64,000 nt of DNA from Chimonanthus salicifolius (lineage: Eukaryota > Streptophyta > Magnoliopsida > Laurales > Calycanthaceae). This document shows, one piece after another, positions 46,867-59,200 of the stretch; position 1 is the stretch's first letter; each line of letters opens with the position of its first letter. The notes under the pieces were generated by a model. The model was not told where the DNA came from, did no database searches, and saw only the letters and a list, made by a program, of their open reading frames with translations. The stretch covers positions 63,677,413 through 63,741,412 of the forward strand of contig CM023541.1 in assembly GCA_013350335.1 (NCBI GenBank), read 5' to 3'. Both the position numbers and the translations under genes were made by a program.

Positions 46867-49800
46867 AGTGCAATTGCATTTCCTTGAGCATAAACTAACC
46901 CATTACAGCATATCCTCATCACATGGAATGTAAAAGCAATTGAAATTTGTTGCTGCTGGCTGTTGCTACCTTGCAGTGTCACCATGTGGACCTTTCAATG
47001 GCTCTGTTTAAACTGCAGCTGTCAACTGATCTTTTCTTACAACAGATGTTCAGGCCAGAGTTGTTTGGTAGAACCCATCTTACACCTTTTTTACAATAGG
47101 AGTAGAAACCTTATGTCATCTTCCTTTGTTGTATGACTTATGGTCGGTACAGTGTATTATGGAGAGATCATTCATGTGCATTCTATGGCCAGTGATGTTC
47201 TATTTATGACCATCATTAAGGTGAGTAGGCTTTCTATGTAACGTAGACATATTGATAAACAGGAAAACCATTATCAATTTTACAAGATAGTGAACTTTTT
47301 TCCCTAAGAATTTGGTGGAACTGTGCATGTATTAGAGGTACTCGAATGGCATTGTTGCATTTGAATCCTAAAATAATGTGTGTAATATTCTTCCCTTATT
47401 TGATGCATTGCATGAAAGTGAAAGCATTGTGATGCTAATTTCTTGGTGAGAATCCTTCAATATTCAACTTTGCACTCTATTCATTTTGAAGCACTCAACA
47501 AACATTAGAAGTAGCTTCAGCCTTTGGAGATAGAACTGTGTTTCTAGAAGCATTTTTTGGGCATATGATGTAGTAGTTTCTGTTGATAAGTGTTTTAATC
47601 CAGGTTATTGATGTTTGCCATGTCAAAAACATGCACCATATGTCAAGGTAACTTCTTCTTCTTCTTCTGAAGATAATTCAGCTAGGGCAAGAAAATGCTT
47701 TCAGAGTTGCCATGCAGTTTTTCCTTGGTCTGGAGCTCAGTTACTGAAACTAAACAAAATACCTGACAAAATCCCGAGGAAGAGATTAGTGCTGCAAGAC
47801 TCGTTCTGGGTCTTGTCTGTGAGATGCTTGCCATGATCATGGATGATAATGTGGGTGGGATTTGATCATAGGGTAGTGAAGGTGATGCCTTGACTAATTT
47901 AGGTTTTATATTTATATAGATCAATTTCTACCCTAATGAGATGTTTAATGTTTACATTTATAGAGATCCTTAGAAGCTTGGATGTCGATGCTGGCTTTTG
48001 GAGCTATGGCAGATCTTTCTTGAAAGTAGGCTGAGATGCAAATGGTAATAATTAGTGATAACTGTATGGCCTTGTTTAACGAGGCAATCATGACAGATGC
48101 AAATAGCTACTGCAGAGGTATCAGGTAACATCTCTCATTTACTGTAATTCCCTCTGCTATATCTGAAATTTTGCCAGTGACAGTATTATGCAGAAGTTGT
48201 GATTTTGATTAATCATCAAAGCAAGATCAGATAAATCTGATTCGTGTGACCCCAGAGTTTGATATGGAAGTGGGGTCAGATTGTTAAGGGGAAGACATAA
48301 ACCTAATGGAGGTGTGTGTGATGATGGCAACCGAGGTTAGTGCAGGTGCAGCCAGAAAAATTGAAGAAAAGCTTGTGGGAAATAGTTCGGATCTGTTTGT
48401 CTCAGTTGCGGTTATTAATAGCAGCCCATTTATTCCATATACCTAATTTAAAATTCGGCTAAGCAAATTCTGGGCTGACAATCTGAAGGCTGAACATTGT
48501 TAAGGTAAATTTGGCCATTGTTAGGAGACTCCAAGGACAAATCTGGACCACAGGTTGGATGATGGAGCAAATTGGAAAATGCTTCTGATAATCAAATGAG
48601 GGGCATAGGGATTGAATGTCTGGACATTAAAGAAGGATTTCTAAACCGCATTCTTCGGGCACTGGAACCTCTGACAGCATCTAATTGTTTGGTATTAGTA
48701 AGGTGTTCTGTTGTACTGCAACATTTTTATCAGCATAGTGAAATAAATTAAATGACTGCTTGCGTCTCTTCGAATACAATCATGTTCAGGTATGTTGTCA
48801 TTGAAGAATCCATGATGCTCATATTTAATCAGTGCCTTGTATGAGCAGGTTAATTATGTTTTAATCTCAGTATTTTATGAGTTGTTTGAAAAAAGGAAGG
48901 GAAGAAATATTTCATGGACTAACTATTTTCATTTCAATTGGAACATGATATGGAGATGTCATTAGATCTCACTGTGCCTTTCAAGTTTGAAAATTTGAAA
49001 TTCGGGTTCAAGTTGAATAAATCTGGTGAGTTTTAAACTAGATTCGAAAAAACTCAATTGAAGTCATCGACTCACTTGACTCAAAATCTTATAACTCAGA
49101 CAGCCACCCAAGTTTTCCTGAGTCTGTAAACCATGTTAATGGTATCATTTATCTTTAATCAGGATGCACCATTCTAAGAGTCTTGCATATGAAATGTTTG
49201 GAGGACTCATGCTTCCACCATAGGACCACAAAGTTTGTTGTTTATAATGTGGTAGATCTGTGTTCTTTGATACCAGATATCAGAGGGTTTAGATGGTTGG
49301 TTGGATCATCATGAGTTCAATCAAATAGTTGATAATGGAATTCATTTTTAGCTCTTAATTTTTTATGATTAAAATAAAGTTAATGCATATATTTTTATCT
49401 ATGTTGCTCTATTTAATAAGGATCTATTAGATGGACATAAAAAAGATAGAAAAAATAATAATTTCAGTGCTCTTGATTTATTGTGAAGTGGGTTCTATAT
49501 GAGGCCCTTATGCTTAGGACTTTCAGTTTCACCCTGTAATTTGACATGGTTTTTATGAGAATAATTTGGTTACTGGGTTGAACATGTACTAGACTTGAGC
49601 AAATTCAACAAATCCCTAGGCTGAAAGGCGCAGGCACTCTGGTGGGTTGTCTCAGTTGGATCTACTCTGTAACCAAAATAATTGGATGCTCTGATAAATC
49701 ACATGCAAATATTAAGCAATCCAAAATGAGGTTCAAAAATTACTGCAGCTCTTGATTTGTTATGATCAAAATAAAATCATTGGATAAATATTTTATGTAT

Positions 49801-50835
49801 GACGTTCATCAATCCAATGGCAATGATGCATTAAATCAATAAAGCCATTTATTTCATCAGTCTAATTTTTATTTTAGATTTGGCAAATTGTTAATGTGGG
49901 CCACTGGGCCGACTATCAATCTAATGGTCATAAGACTTGAACCCACAATCTCTATTGTTTATATACTAAAAATAAACTCAACTATATTTTGTATCCGTTG
50001 GATTAAAATAATTTTTTTGTCTTCGACTTACACGAAACTGATGGTTAGCAATTATACCTTTTGATCAGTTGATAATAATGATATATAGATCTTATTTTCA
50101 GCAAAATAATGCATTTTTATTTTTATTTCTGTGATAATAGTTTGGAAAAGTAGCAGTGATGGGTAGGTCATTCAAGTCTGTCAAACCAAAATCATGTTTG
50201 TGAGCATAGTCTCAAATATCGTTTTCAGAACAGTAACAATATCATGATATTTTCAGATTTATAAGTTTTTATTGAGATATTAATGGAAAAATCTTGCAGA
50301 AAATATAATATTTAAAAAATAATAAAAATAGAATAAATGAAAATATTAATAAAATAAAATTCTTAATAAGAAATTTACCGGAAATTTATTGGGATTTATC
50401 AAAAATTAGTGCGGGTAGATACACGTTATTAACGCGGTAATGATATTTTGCTGATAAAAAAGTGATAAATTTAAAAATACCATCAATATTTATGACATAA
50501 TTTGTGAGAACATGAAACAATAAAATTTGATGTATCAAAAAAGGTCTTGCCTTCGGTAGCCAAAAGAATGTTTCAGATCTGATTGATTTCTATGGAACCA
50601 TCTTCAAAAACTAATTATCATCTATTTGCAGGGAATCTGATTGAGTTGTCACCGACGGAATTGTCCCTGATTAAATTTGATTTTAATTAAGTTAAAAAAT
50701 AGAATTTAAATTACGTAATTCAACATATTTAGTAAATAAATTGTTTCAAATTTAACTAAAGTGAAATTTTATAACATTCAACCCATCAATTTCACTTAAA
50801 TTCCATTTTTTTTAATAAATTTACTTTTTTAATCT
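46867..50835. other. bZIP 3' UTR and intergenic spacer
   Basis: The first few hundred bases are the probable 3' UTR. The rest has no supported gene. A GACTCA/GAGTTTT-rich stretch (about 48990-49130) resembles the 39086 element. 50190-50560 is extremely AT-rich. Confidence 0.55.
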
Positions 50836-50839
50836 GATC

Positions 50840-52937
50840 ACAACTCATTCAGATGTCTATATTGAATGTGCCCTTTCTAGCCGCTTTCTTTCACCTCTCT
50901 CGCCACTCTCGCTGTCTTTCATCTCTCGGACCAGCATTGTCGCCGTCCGAACCCGAGATCGGTACTCTCTTTCCTCTTTCTCCTCTCTTTTCTCAGATCT
51001 CTCTCTCTCTCAGGTACCCCTTGCTCTCTTTCAGGTTTCTCTCTCTCAATTTTCCCCTCTCCCTCAGCTCTCTCGATTTCCCTCTTCACTCTCGCCCAGT
51101 CCGAGTTGGGCAGCTGAGTTGTAACTCGGGTGAAGGCGTGAGTCGTCTTGTCCTGAGTGGAGGGCACTGCGTCTGGCTGGCCTTGACGGTGGAAGGATAG
51201 CGAGTCGGTGCTGACTCGGTCCCCCAATTCAGCCCTCAAAAGCCGAACTCAGTTTCAGTTTTAAGGTAGGGGGATTAAAACATTAATTATGATTTAAATT
51301 CTAACTTAGCATATGTTTTATTTCAAATCATTTTAATGAGCATTATAATTTAGCATATGTGTTTAGTTTGAATCATTTCAAGGAGCATTATAGTTTAGCA
51401 TATGTGTTTAGTTTGACTCATTTTAATGAGCAATTGAGCATTATATAGTTTTGATGATCATTATGAAGTATTTTATTGTTTTAGAGTTGCCTTAAATTTG
51501 TTATTTATGAAAAAGTTTGGAACGTGTTTTTACATGCTTGTTTTGTTTTAAATTCAGTTGTTTGATTATTATTTGAGTCGCATGAACTTAGAAAATAATT
51601 TTGTTATTTGAGGGAAAAATATTGGATAGTAAAAGAGAAGTTTACCACATTGTTCGAATGGAACGAAATATTGGATTTGTTGATTTTGAATGGCAATTGT
51701 ATTGTGAATATGGAAATGAACCAAAATGGTTGGTTGAGCAAGAAGGGGTTGAGCTCTTGGATGAAAGACAAACTCGCGAGAGATGGTACCGTGCTTCTGC
51801 CGGGCTAGTAACCCTGGAAGCAGTGAAAGAATCGGTGGACCATGCCAGTACTCATGGTCCAAGTTCATTTTAATTGACGGTAATACTGGATTTGTTGAAT
51901 GCTTTTCAAATCTGGTTAGGCCTGGGGGTTTGTTCCGCTTGTACAGGGTGTACTCGGTGGCCATAATCCAAGATGGTTGCCGTGACTAGGGATGAAAGTT
52001 CCAGAATACGACATTGGGCCCTAACCAGGATGTTTTGGAAAACCAGGTGGTTTTGGTGATAAAAGGAAAGGACTTTTGTAAACTGGGAAGTTTTGGAAAA
52101 TGGTTTTGGTAAATCAGAAGGTTTTGAAAACAAATTTGATTTTTCAAAGGTTTCGATTCAAGAAAATGTTTTGCTAAATTGATTTAAGTTTATGAGAAGT
52201 TTGTTATTGATGAATGATATTTCTTTCAAAACAGTATACATTTACTCATACTTTTATTAAAGCTAAAAAGTAAAAGTGAGAAGCCCCTTTTAGTATTCTA
52301 AGTACACATATTTATGTGTGTATTTTTACGTTCTAGATGTATGCCTAGTTAGAATTTCTATCATAAGAAATGATTTTATTCTTCCTACGGACTTGTAAAG
52401 CTCACTCCTTTTTACCATTTCAGGACAGGAGCCCGGGAAGGGACTAAAGATGTCCCAAGTTATCTTGAAGAATTGTATTGGCATCAGACCACATTTGTGA
52501 TATTATGAATTATCGTGTTAATTTAATACTTTGAGAATATGTATTTAATTTTGTGAAATATTGTTAGACGTGAATGTAATTTTATTAGATGTGAATGTTA
52601 GCGGGAGCCAGAGGCCCCGGTTTGATTAGCTAATGTGTATGATTTTATTGATGGTGGAGGTTTTGGAGGGGCATGAGGTCCCAAAGTATTTATAAGCATG
52701 AGGAATTTTATTAGAAGTGTCATTTGCAGGTTTTAGACAGGTAAAGATTTTGAAATGTCCAAATTACAGATGGAATTCTGCCAAAATTTTGGTAGAATTT
52801 CCCATCTTTGGAAGACGTCTAGTTAGATGATAGAAAGTAAGGAAAAAGATTGAAAAGAAATATTAGACAATTAGAAAAAAAAAAAATTAGTCATTTCCCC
52901 CTTAAGTCATGTCCTGGATGAGGTTTGGGGCGTGACA
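50840..52937 (+). mobile_element. LTR-like segment ending GGGGCGTGACA, 5' end unresolved
   Basis: Ends TTTGGGGCGTGACA (52937), the same terminus as the 59228-62585 element. It has the same internal order: a CT-rich leader-like stretch (50870-51110), AT-rich middle, then GCTCACTCCTTTTTACC-TTTCAGG before the tail. It contains a 44-45-bp tandem repeat (TAGCATATG at 51307, 51351, 51396). I found no matching TG terminus or target duplication on the left, so it may be truncated. Open frames here are composition effects. Confidence 0.55.
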
Positions 52938-53230
52938 TGACCCTACCGACAAATATCTGAGTCTTGGCTCGAGTTTTCAAAGTTGAAACCATTTTTTGTG
53001 TCAGGTTGGGTGACCAGATCATGTGGATATGATGTAGGCTCTGCTGTAAATCTACCGAGCAGAAACCAAACAGACTTTGTCTCTTGCTTACCCTTAGAAC
53101 TTGAATTCTTCTAAGTATCTTCTTCTTCTTTTCCTCAGGAAAAAGTCTACTTCCTTTACAACATCGGTGACTTAGTGGTTACTCGCCCAAGTTGGATCGG
53201 ATCCTTGAGTTGAGACAGAAGTGGAGTACA

Positions 53231-56200
53231 ATGGCGGAAGTGTGAGTTCTTCTTCGTCTTTTTTTTTTTTTTAGCATTGATTGGCTGCTTCTCTCTCTTT
53301 GCAAATTCTAGATTTATTTATTTATTTTTACGGTGCGGGGACTAATTTTTTTTGGGTGGCGTGGAAAACGGAAATTACATCATTTGGAGCTTTTTTTATG
53401 GTTCCTACGTTTTTTCCTAATCCAAATACCAAAATATCCCAATGGGATTTTGGCAGTAATCCACTTGATAATCATCCCTATAGAGAAAGTCAGAAAAAAG
53501 GCATTTTTGCCGAATCGAATTCCAATCGCCCAATGTACAACATAAATAATGAAATGAACTTGCAATTTGGTTTACTCTAAACGCACTGTTTCTTTTTCTT
53601 TTGAAATAAGCTCCGTTGAATTCTTCTAGGTACTATTTGCAAGGCCCAAAGATCAGAAGTTGGATAAGAGATCAAAAACCTTAATTTTGAATTGGATAGT
53701 TGACCCGTCGAGTGTTGCTTCTCGTTATCAGCCGAAATATTGTCATTTCAGCCAATTTGGACCCAGGAAATTCTCTTTTTCCCCTTTTAAACTCAATAAG
53801 CAAAAACTTAGAAATTCAACCCTTGTCAGTTTTTCAAAATTCCTGAGATAACCAGATATTTACTGATTTTCTCACTTTGATTGATTCCTAGACCATAAAA
53901 TGTTGGCTAAAATATCAAGTTTCTGTCAATTTTGAAACTGTGCTTCTGATACCAGTTGTCGATCACCAAATCCTCTAGCTCTTTTTAAATTAGGAGATGG
54001 GGTTTAATGTTTGGTTAGACACCTCAAGTAGGACAATTTGACTCATAATTCATGGTGCTTATATGAGTTCCAGGGAGAACTTTGTATATATAGTTTGGAC
54101 TTTTAGATCACGGCCAATTTCAGTATTTTTTTTTTCTGCTGGAAATTTTGTTTTGCAGAGTTGTATCTGCTCCTGGGAAGGTCTTATTGACGGGTGGGTA
54201 CCTGATTTTGGAAAGACCAAATGCTGGAATTGTTCTCAGCACAACTGCCCGTTTCTACGCCATAGTGAAGCCTTTCCATGATGATGTTAAACTAGATATC
54301 TGGGCATGGGTACGTTTTGCTCAAACTGCTGATGCTTTTTTCTTTAATAATAGAGACAATGATAAAGATTCATTAAAATAAAATAGTTAGTACAAAAATA
54401 TCCTATGATTTGTATAAGAGAGAATTATACAAACCATATCAAAGCAAGAAAATAGGTCATACATATAAGTCTTACAAAAGTTAAAAAGAATATCAAAGAC
54501 AAGTCCTCTATCTCAGTACACCCTCACCCTCACCCTCACCCAATGTACTTAGAAATGCAAAAATTCCACCAACAGTATCAACTTGTGAACTGCAACCTTC
54601 ACCTAAAAGTCGGCCATACTATTGGTTGACCACTTCACATGTTTGAAGTGGATAACTTTGTTCCTTGTCAAGTAGTTTATCTCCCTCACAATATCAACCA
54701 TTTTTCATGGGATAACTTTGTTCCTTGTCAAGTAGTTTATCTCCCTCACAACATCAACCATTTTTCATGGGAGTTTCTTTCTACCATTGGTCGAAGTGAT
54801 AGCATTAACAGAGTCACCCTCGGCGACAAGATTGCATTTCCACACGTTGACCAAAGATAGATCACTCTTCTAATAGCCAGTACCTCCGCTTCATCCTGGG
54901 GGGTATTTTATATTTTATTATTTTTATTATTCCAAGCTAGATTACATGGAAGTATTTGGTTTTGGTTGACATACACTGCTTTCAATAATACCTTCAATGA
55001 GAAATCCCCTAAGAAGTTGAATGTGCAAATCTATCTTCCTCCTCTAAGCATACCTGAGTTTCTCCCAAAAGTTGTTTAAGAGATAATATTATTCCTCTTC
55101 AAAGGCCCTTAGAGCTCTTCTAAGTGATGCTTCTTTAAATTTACTTATTTATGCATTAAATGGACTATATCACTTTCACCGATCGATGAAATCTGCCCTC
55201 AATGTTAATGAATATAGCACTGTTTGATTTTTCATTACTTTGGTTTGTTTCTGCATAATTCAAAGTTGAAATTGCAAGCAGAAGCAATAGCTTGTTGAAA
55301 TGGATGATCAGATTCTGAGTTCTGCACTGTTTGTGGCAGTAATAGTCACGAGAGCTCTTCTTCTTCTTTGTTCTTTCCTCTGGGGGGGAGAGAGAGAGAG
55401 AGAGTTCTGCACTGTTTGTAGCAGTAATAGTAATGAGAGCTGCTTCTTCTTCTTTCTTTCTTTCTTCAGAGAGAGAGACTCTGCCCAAAACCTGCATACT
55501 CCAAGTTCTACGTCTGCCAAAAAAAAAGTTTGATTATGGTGGAATACATACCTGCCATCTTCTTATCTACTGATATCCAGAGTCTGGCTTATGCAAGATA
55601 TTCTTTTTTTATAGAAATGAAAATCTAAAGATCTGTCAAGCATTTAAACCTTGATGAGAATATTGCCTGATTTTCTGAAGTTTTTTTTTTCTTAATGTGA
55701 TGCCTGAATTTTTTGAGTTGGAAGTGTTTTTTTTTTTTTTGGTCTTCAACTTGTCTCAGGCATGGGCAGATGTGAAAGTAACATCCCCTCAGCTTTCTAG
55801 AGAGAGTGTGTACAAGTTGTCCCTCAAGAATTCAACCCTCCAATGCATTTCTTCAAGGCAAGTTTCAACTGAGCCTTGGTCTCCATTCTCATTGAGTCTT
55901 GTGCAAATTAGTTTGTATTATCTGTATCTTCTTATGCACATACAACTTCCACTCCGTGTATGTATAGGAACATAATTGCACACAAAAACTTTCCGAAAAA
56001 AGAAAACATACTAAAGCTCTGATTTGGCTAAAAATGTTGTATTTCCCCATTAGAGGATTGCAAGATTTTCTCTATTCTGGAAGGAATTTATACAGGACAT
56101 CAATTATAATTGATCATACTATCATAGATGAGATTTTCACCCATGAACCTATTTTTTTTGGTGTGTGTGTGTGTGTGCGTGTGGAGTAAACGAGAACAAA

Positions 56201-59200
56201 ATATCATTTTTTTAGGGAAAAAAGTAGTAGCATTGTTGAGGATGGAGATGGTCTGTGCTTGGATAAAGTGTTCTCCAAAAGCTTGGCTTGATTGGATCAT
56301 TTTAGGTATGGGCTTTTAATCTCCACAAATCAGCTGTGGAGAGGCATGTAAAAAAGTTGGGCTTCCATCCAATGGCTGTTGGGCAGATATCCAATATACT
56401 GAGGCCACAGCGGCAGCATGGGGTAAATAAATATGGAAGCGGTGCTCGGGTGGGCCAATAAGGTGGTCTACATGGACCTTTTTATATGGACAACTGGAAA
56501 TATCTTGCAACAGAAGGATGTCACAATGTAAAAAATGTAGAAAATGGTTGTGTTGAATTTAGTATATGGCAGGCTATGGACTTTCATGTAAATGTAGAAA
56601 ACAGTGCCAATCAAATTCGAGAAAGAATTGAACGACACTGAGAGGAGAGTTTCTGGGTCATTGTATCTAAAAAGCCACAAAGGATATTAAGTGCACTATT
56701 GCCAATGCATTAGAATCTTCTGCTTCTGATAGTTATGGCCTGTGAACATGTGAGGGCCATAAACTGTTTTCTGTGTTTCTTCTCTCTGGATTTGGACCAT
56801 TTTGGAGCATACTAATTGTCCTAAGAATCATATCAATGAAACAGCAAAGCCACTTCTCAGTCTTATGCATTCATACATTTTTGGATTTTGATTTAGAATG
56901 CAAGTTCTAGATGCTATTTTCTACTTCTTTTTGGAAAAAAATAAAGAGATGTTATTTCTTAATCTTATAGTGCAAAAAAAATTAAATTGGTAAAATTTTC
57001 TATTATGAATTGTAATATCATCTACATTCACTTAAAACTACAGGGATTCTACCAACCCTTTTGTTGAACAAGCAGTGCAATATGCTGTAGCGGCTGCAAC
57101 CACAATCTCAAGTGACAAGGAAAATAAAGATGTTTTACAAAAACTTCTTTTGCAAGGTAATGTTAGAAAAAATGTTCTACTGGTTCTCATGGTCCTCTTC
57201 CCTTAGGGCATGTTTGTGTGTTCCCACATATCAGAAAGTGGAGAGGATAACCAACTTTCCTACCCTCCGCCATAGGAAAGTGATTTCCTCAAAAATAACC
57301 CTTTAGGTAGGAAAATCTACATTTTGCACATGTATCAGCGCATATGTTCATTGAAAATGCCATCTTTTAGCAAACATGAGAAAATAAAAGTGGGTTGGAG
57401 AACCATTTGTTTTTTTTTGTAAAAACTATCTTGAATTTTGTGCAAAATCTAATTTTCATTGAAACTCATTCTTTTCAATGAAAAACATAAACATATCCTT
57501 ATAATTTATGAGCCTTTGTGTTATTTAATTGTACTATAGATGGACAATCAATAAAATTGCAAGTGCTGAGTTTTACATGGATTAATCATACAGGTCTTGA
57601 CATCACAATCTTGGGTTGCAATGATTTTTACTCTTATCGGAATCAGGTAATTTTCTCATTGGTTCTTTCCTGTTTATTTTGTGTGTTTTTTTTTTTTAAT
57701 TTACGTGTGGGAAACCGCGGGAAACCCAATGTAAAACGCCTACGGGTGATACCCACTGCCCTTAGAGTACACCAGGTGCGACCATGAGGGACTCGAACCT
57801 GGCACCTCTCGCTTCCTGAGGCTGGAGATTACCAGTTGAGCTATACCTATGATTTGTTCTATTACAGTTTTCTAAGTATTTGACGTTATTTTGTAAGTTG
57901 ACACGCTGACTTCAAATTTCTTACCTGTAAGTGGTTTGAACTCTTGAATTTTGTTTTTAGATCGAAGCACGTGGACTTCCTTTGAGATCAGAAGCATTGG
58001 CCTCACTTCCACCCTTCTCATCTATTACTTTCAATGCTGAGGGATCTGATGGAGCAGTTGCTGGTGATAAGTGTAAACCCGAGGTTGCAAAAACTGGATT
58101 AGGCTCTTCAGCAGCAATGACTACATCAGTTGTTGCAGCTGTACTTAATTACCTTGGTGCTGTTCATCTCCCATTTTCAGCTAAAACTCCATATGAAGAT
58201 AAGGTGCTAAGATCAGATCTTGACTTGGTGCATATTGTGGCCCAAAGTGCTCACTGCATGGCACAGGGGAAAGTTGGCAGTGGTTTTGATGTCAGTGCTG
58301 CTGTCTATGGAAGTCAACGCTACGTTCGATTCTCTCCTGGAGTTCTTAATTGTGCACAGGTCTCTCTCTCTCTCTCCCTCTCCCTCTCTCTCTCTCTCTA
58401 AATGGTGTAGTATAAAATATTTTTGACTGACACTTGGTTTAGTTTAAGATTCCAAGAGTCAAAGTCAGGCACAAGAAGCCCAATATGCCAACATTTTCTG
58501 TGGATTAAAGGGATTGAACTGTCCTAGGGACTCGATTGGTAGAGGAAATCACACATTGAATTCAGCTGAGGCACTATTTATCCATCATTTTTTTTTGCGG
58601 AACTGCAGATACTTTGGCAACAAGAGGAGCATTCTTGTTGGAGGAAATTGTCACTTGTTATTGTCATAAAGAGAGACTATGACTTGTCACTTGTACTAGT
58701 TAAATGAACCATTACCATTTCAATATATGCATGTGCATGTGTGTGTTCATATTACCAAAAAAAATTGTAACTTAATAGCATATGATGCAAATGAAATTAT
58801 TTATATATAAAAAATGCATATACAAGGACAGAAGTACATCAGTATTAGCTGAGTAGCAAATAAATGTTGCTAAAGATATGAGGAAAAACTGTAGTATTCA
58901 ACATGACAATTATTTATATGATTTTTTTTTTCTTATTAGAAATGTTATTGTTTTGTATATTTGTCTGACATGGATATGAGTATCAGATGTATGAATTTGT
59001 CTTTGTGAAAATGGAAGATCCTGCCTCATATCAGAAGCAGAAACGCCCAACTTTCTAGTAAGATAATGAAGGAATCATTAAGTTAATTGATGTTTTTGGT
59101 ACTCTATTTAGTAGCACGTAGATGTTATATTATATTTCCGTTCCTCTAATGTGCTTGTTTCCTTATAATTGCAAAATCTGTAATTAACTTTAGTAATATC

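Noticed and set aside
50853..51239. Open frames on both strands, a possible small gene
   Set aside because: CT-rich low-complexity composition gives the open frames. The region matches a leader-like zone of an LTR-type unit.
55165..55533. Overlapping frames on both strands in PMK intron 2
   Set aside because: They are translations of GA/CT and CTT repeats in a tandem duplication.
57786..57849. A possible tRNA gene on the minus strand
   Set aside because: A and B boxes are present, but a conserved non-tRNA body and A-tail follow, and the same unit recurs elsewhere, so it is a SINE head and not a working tRNA gene.
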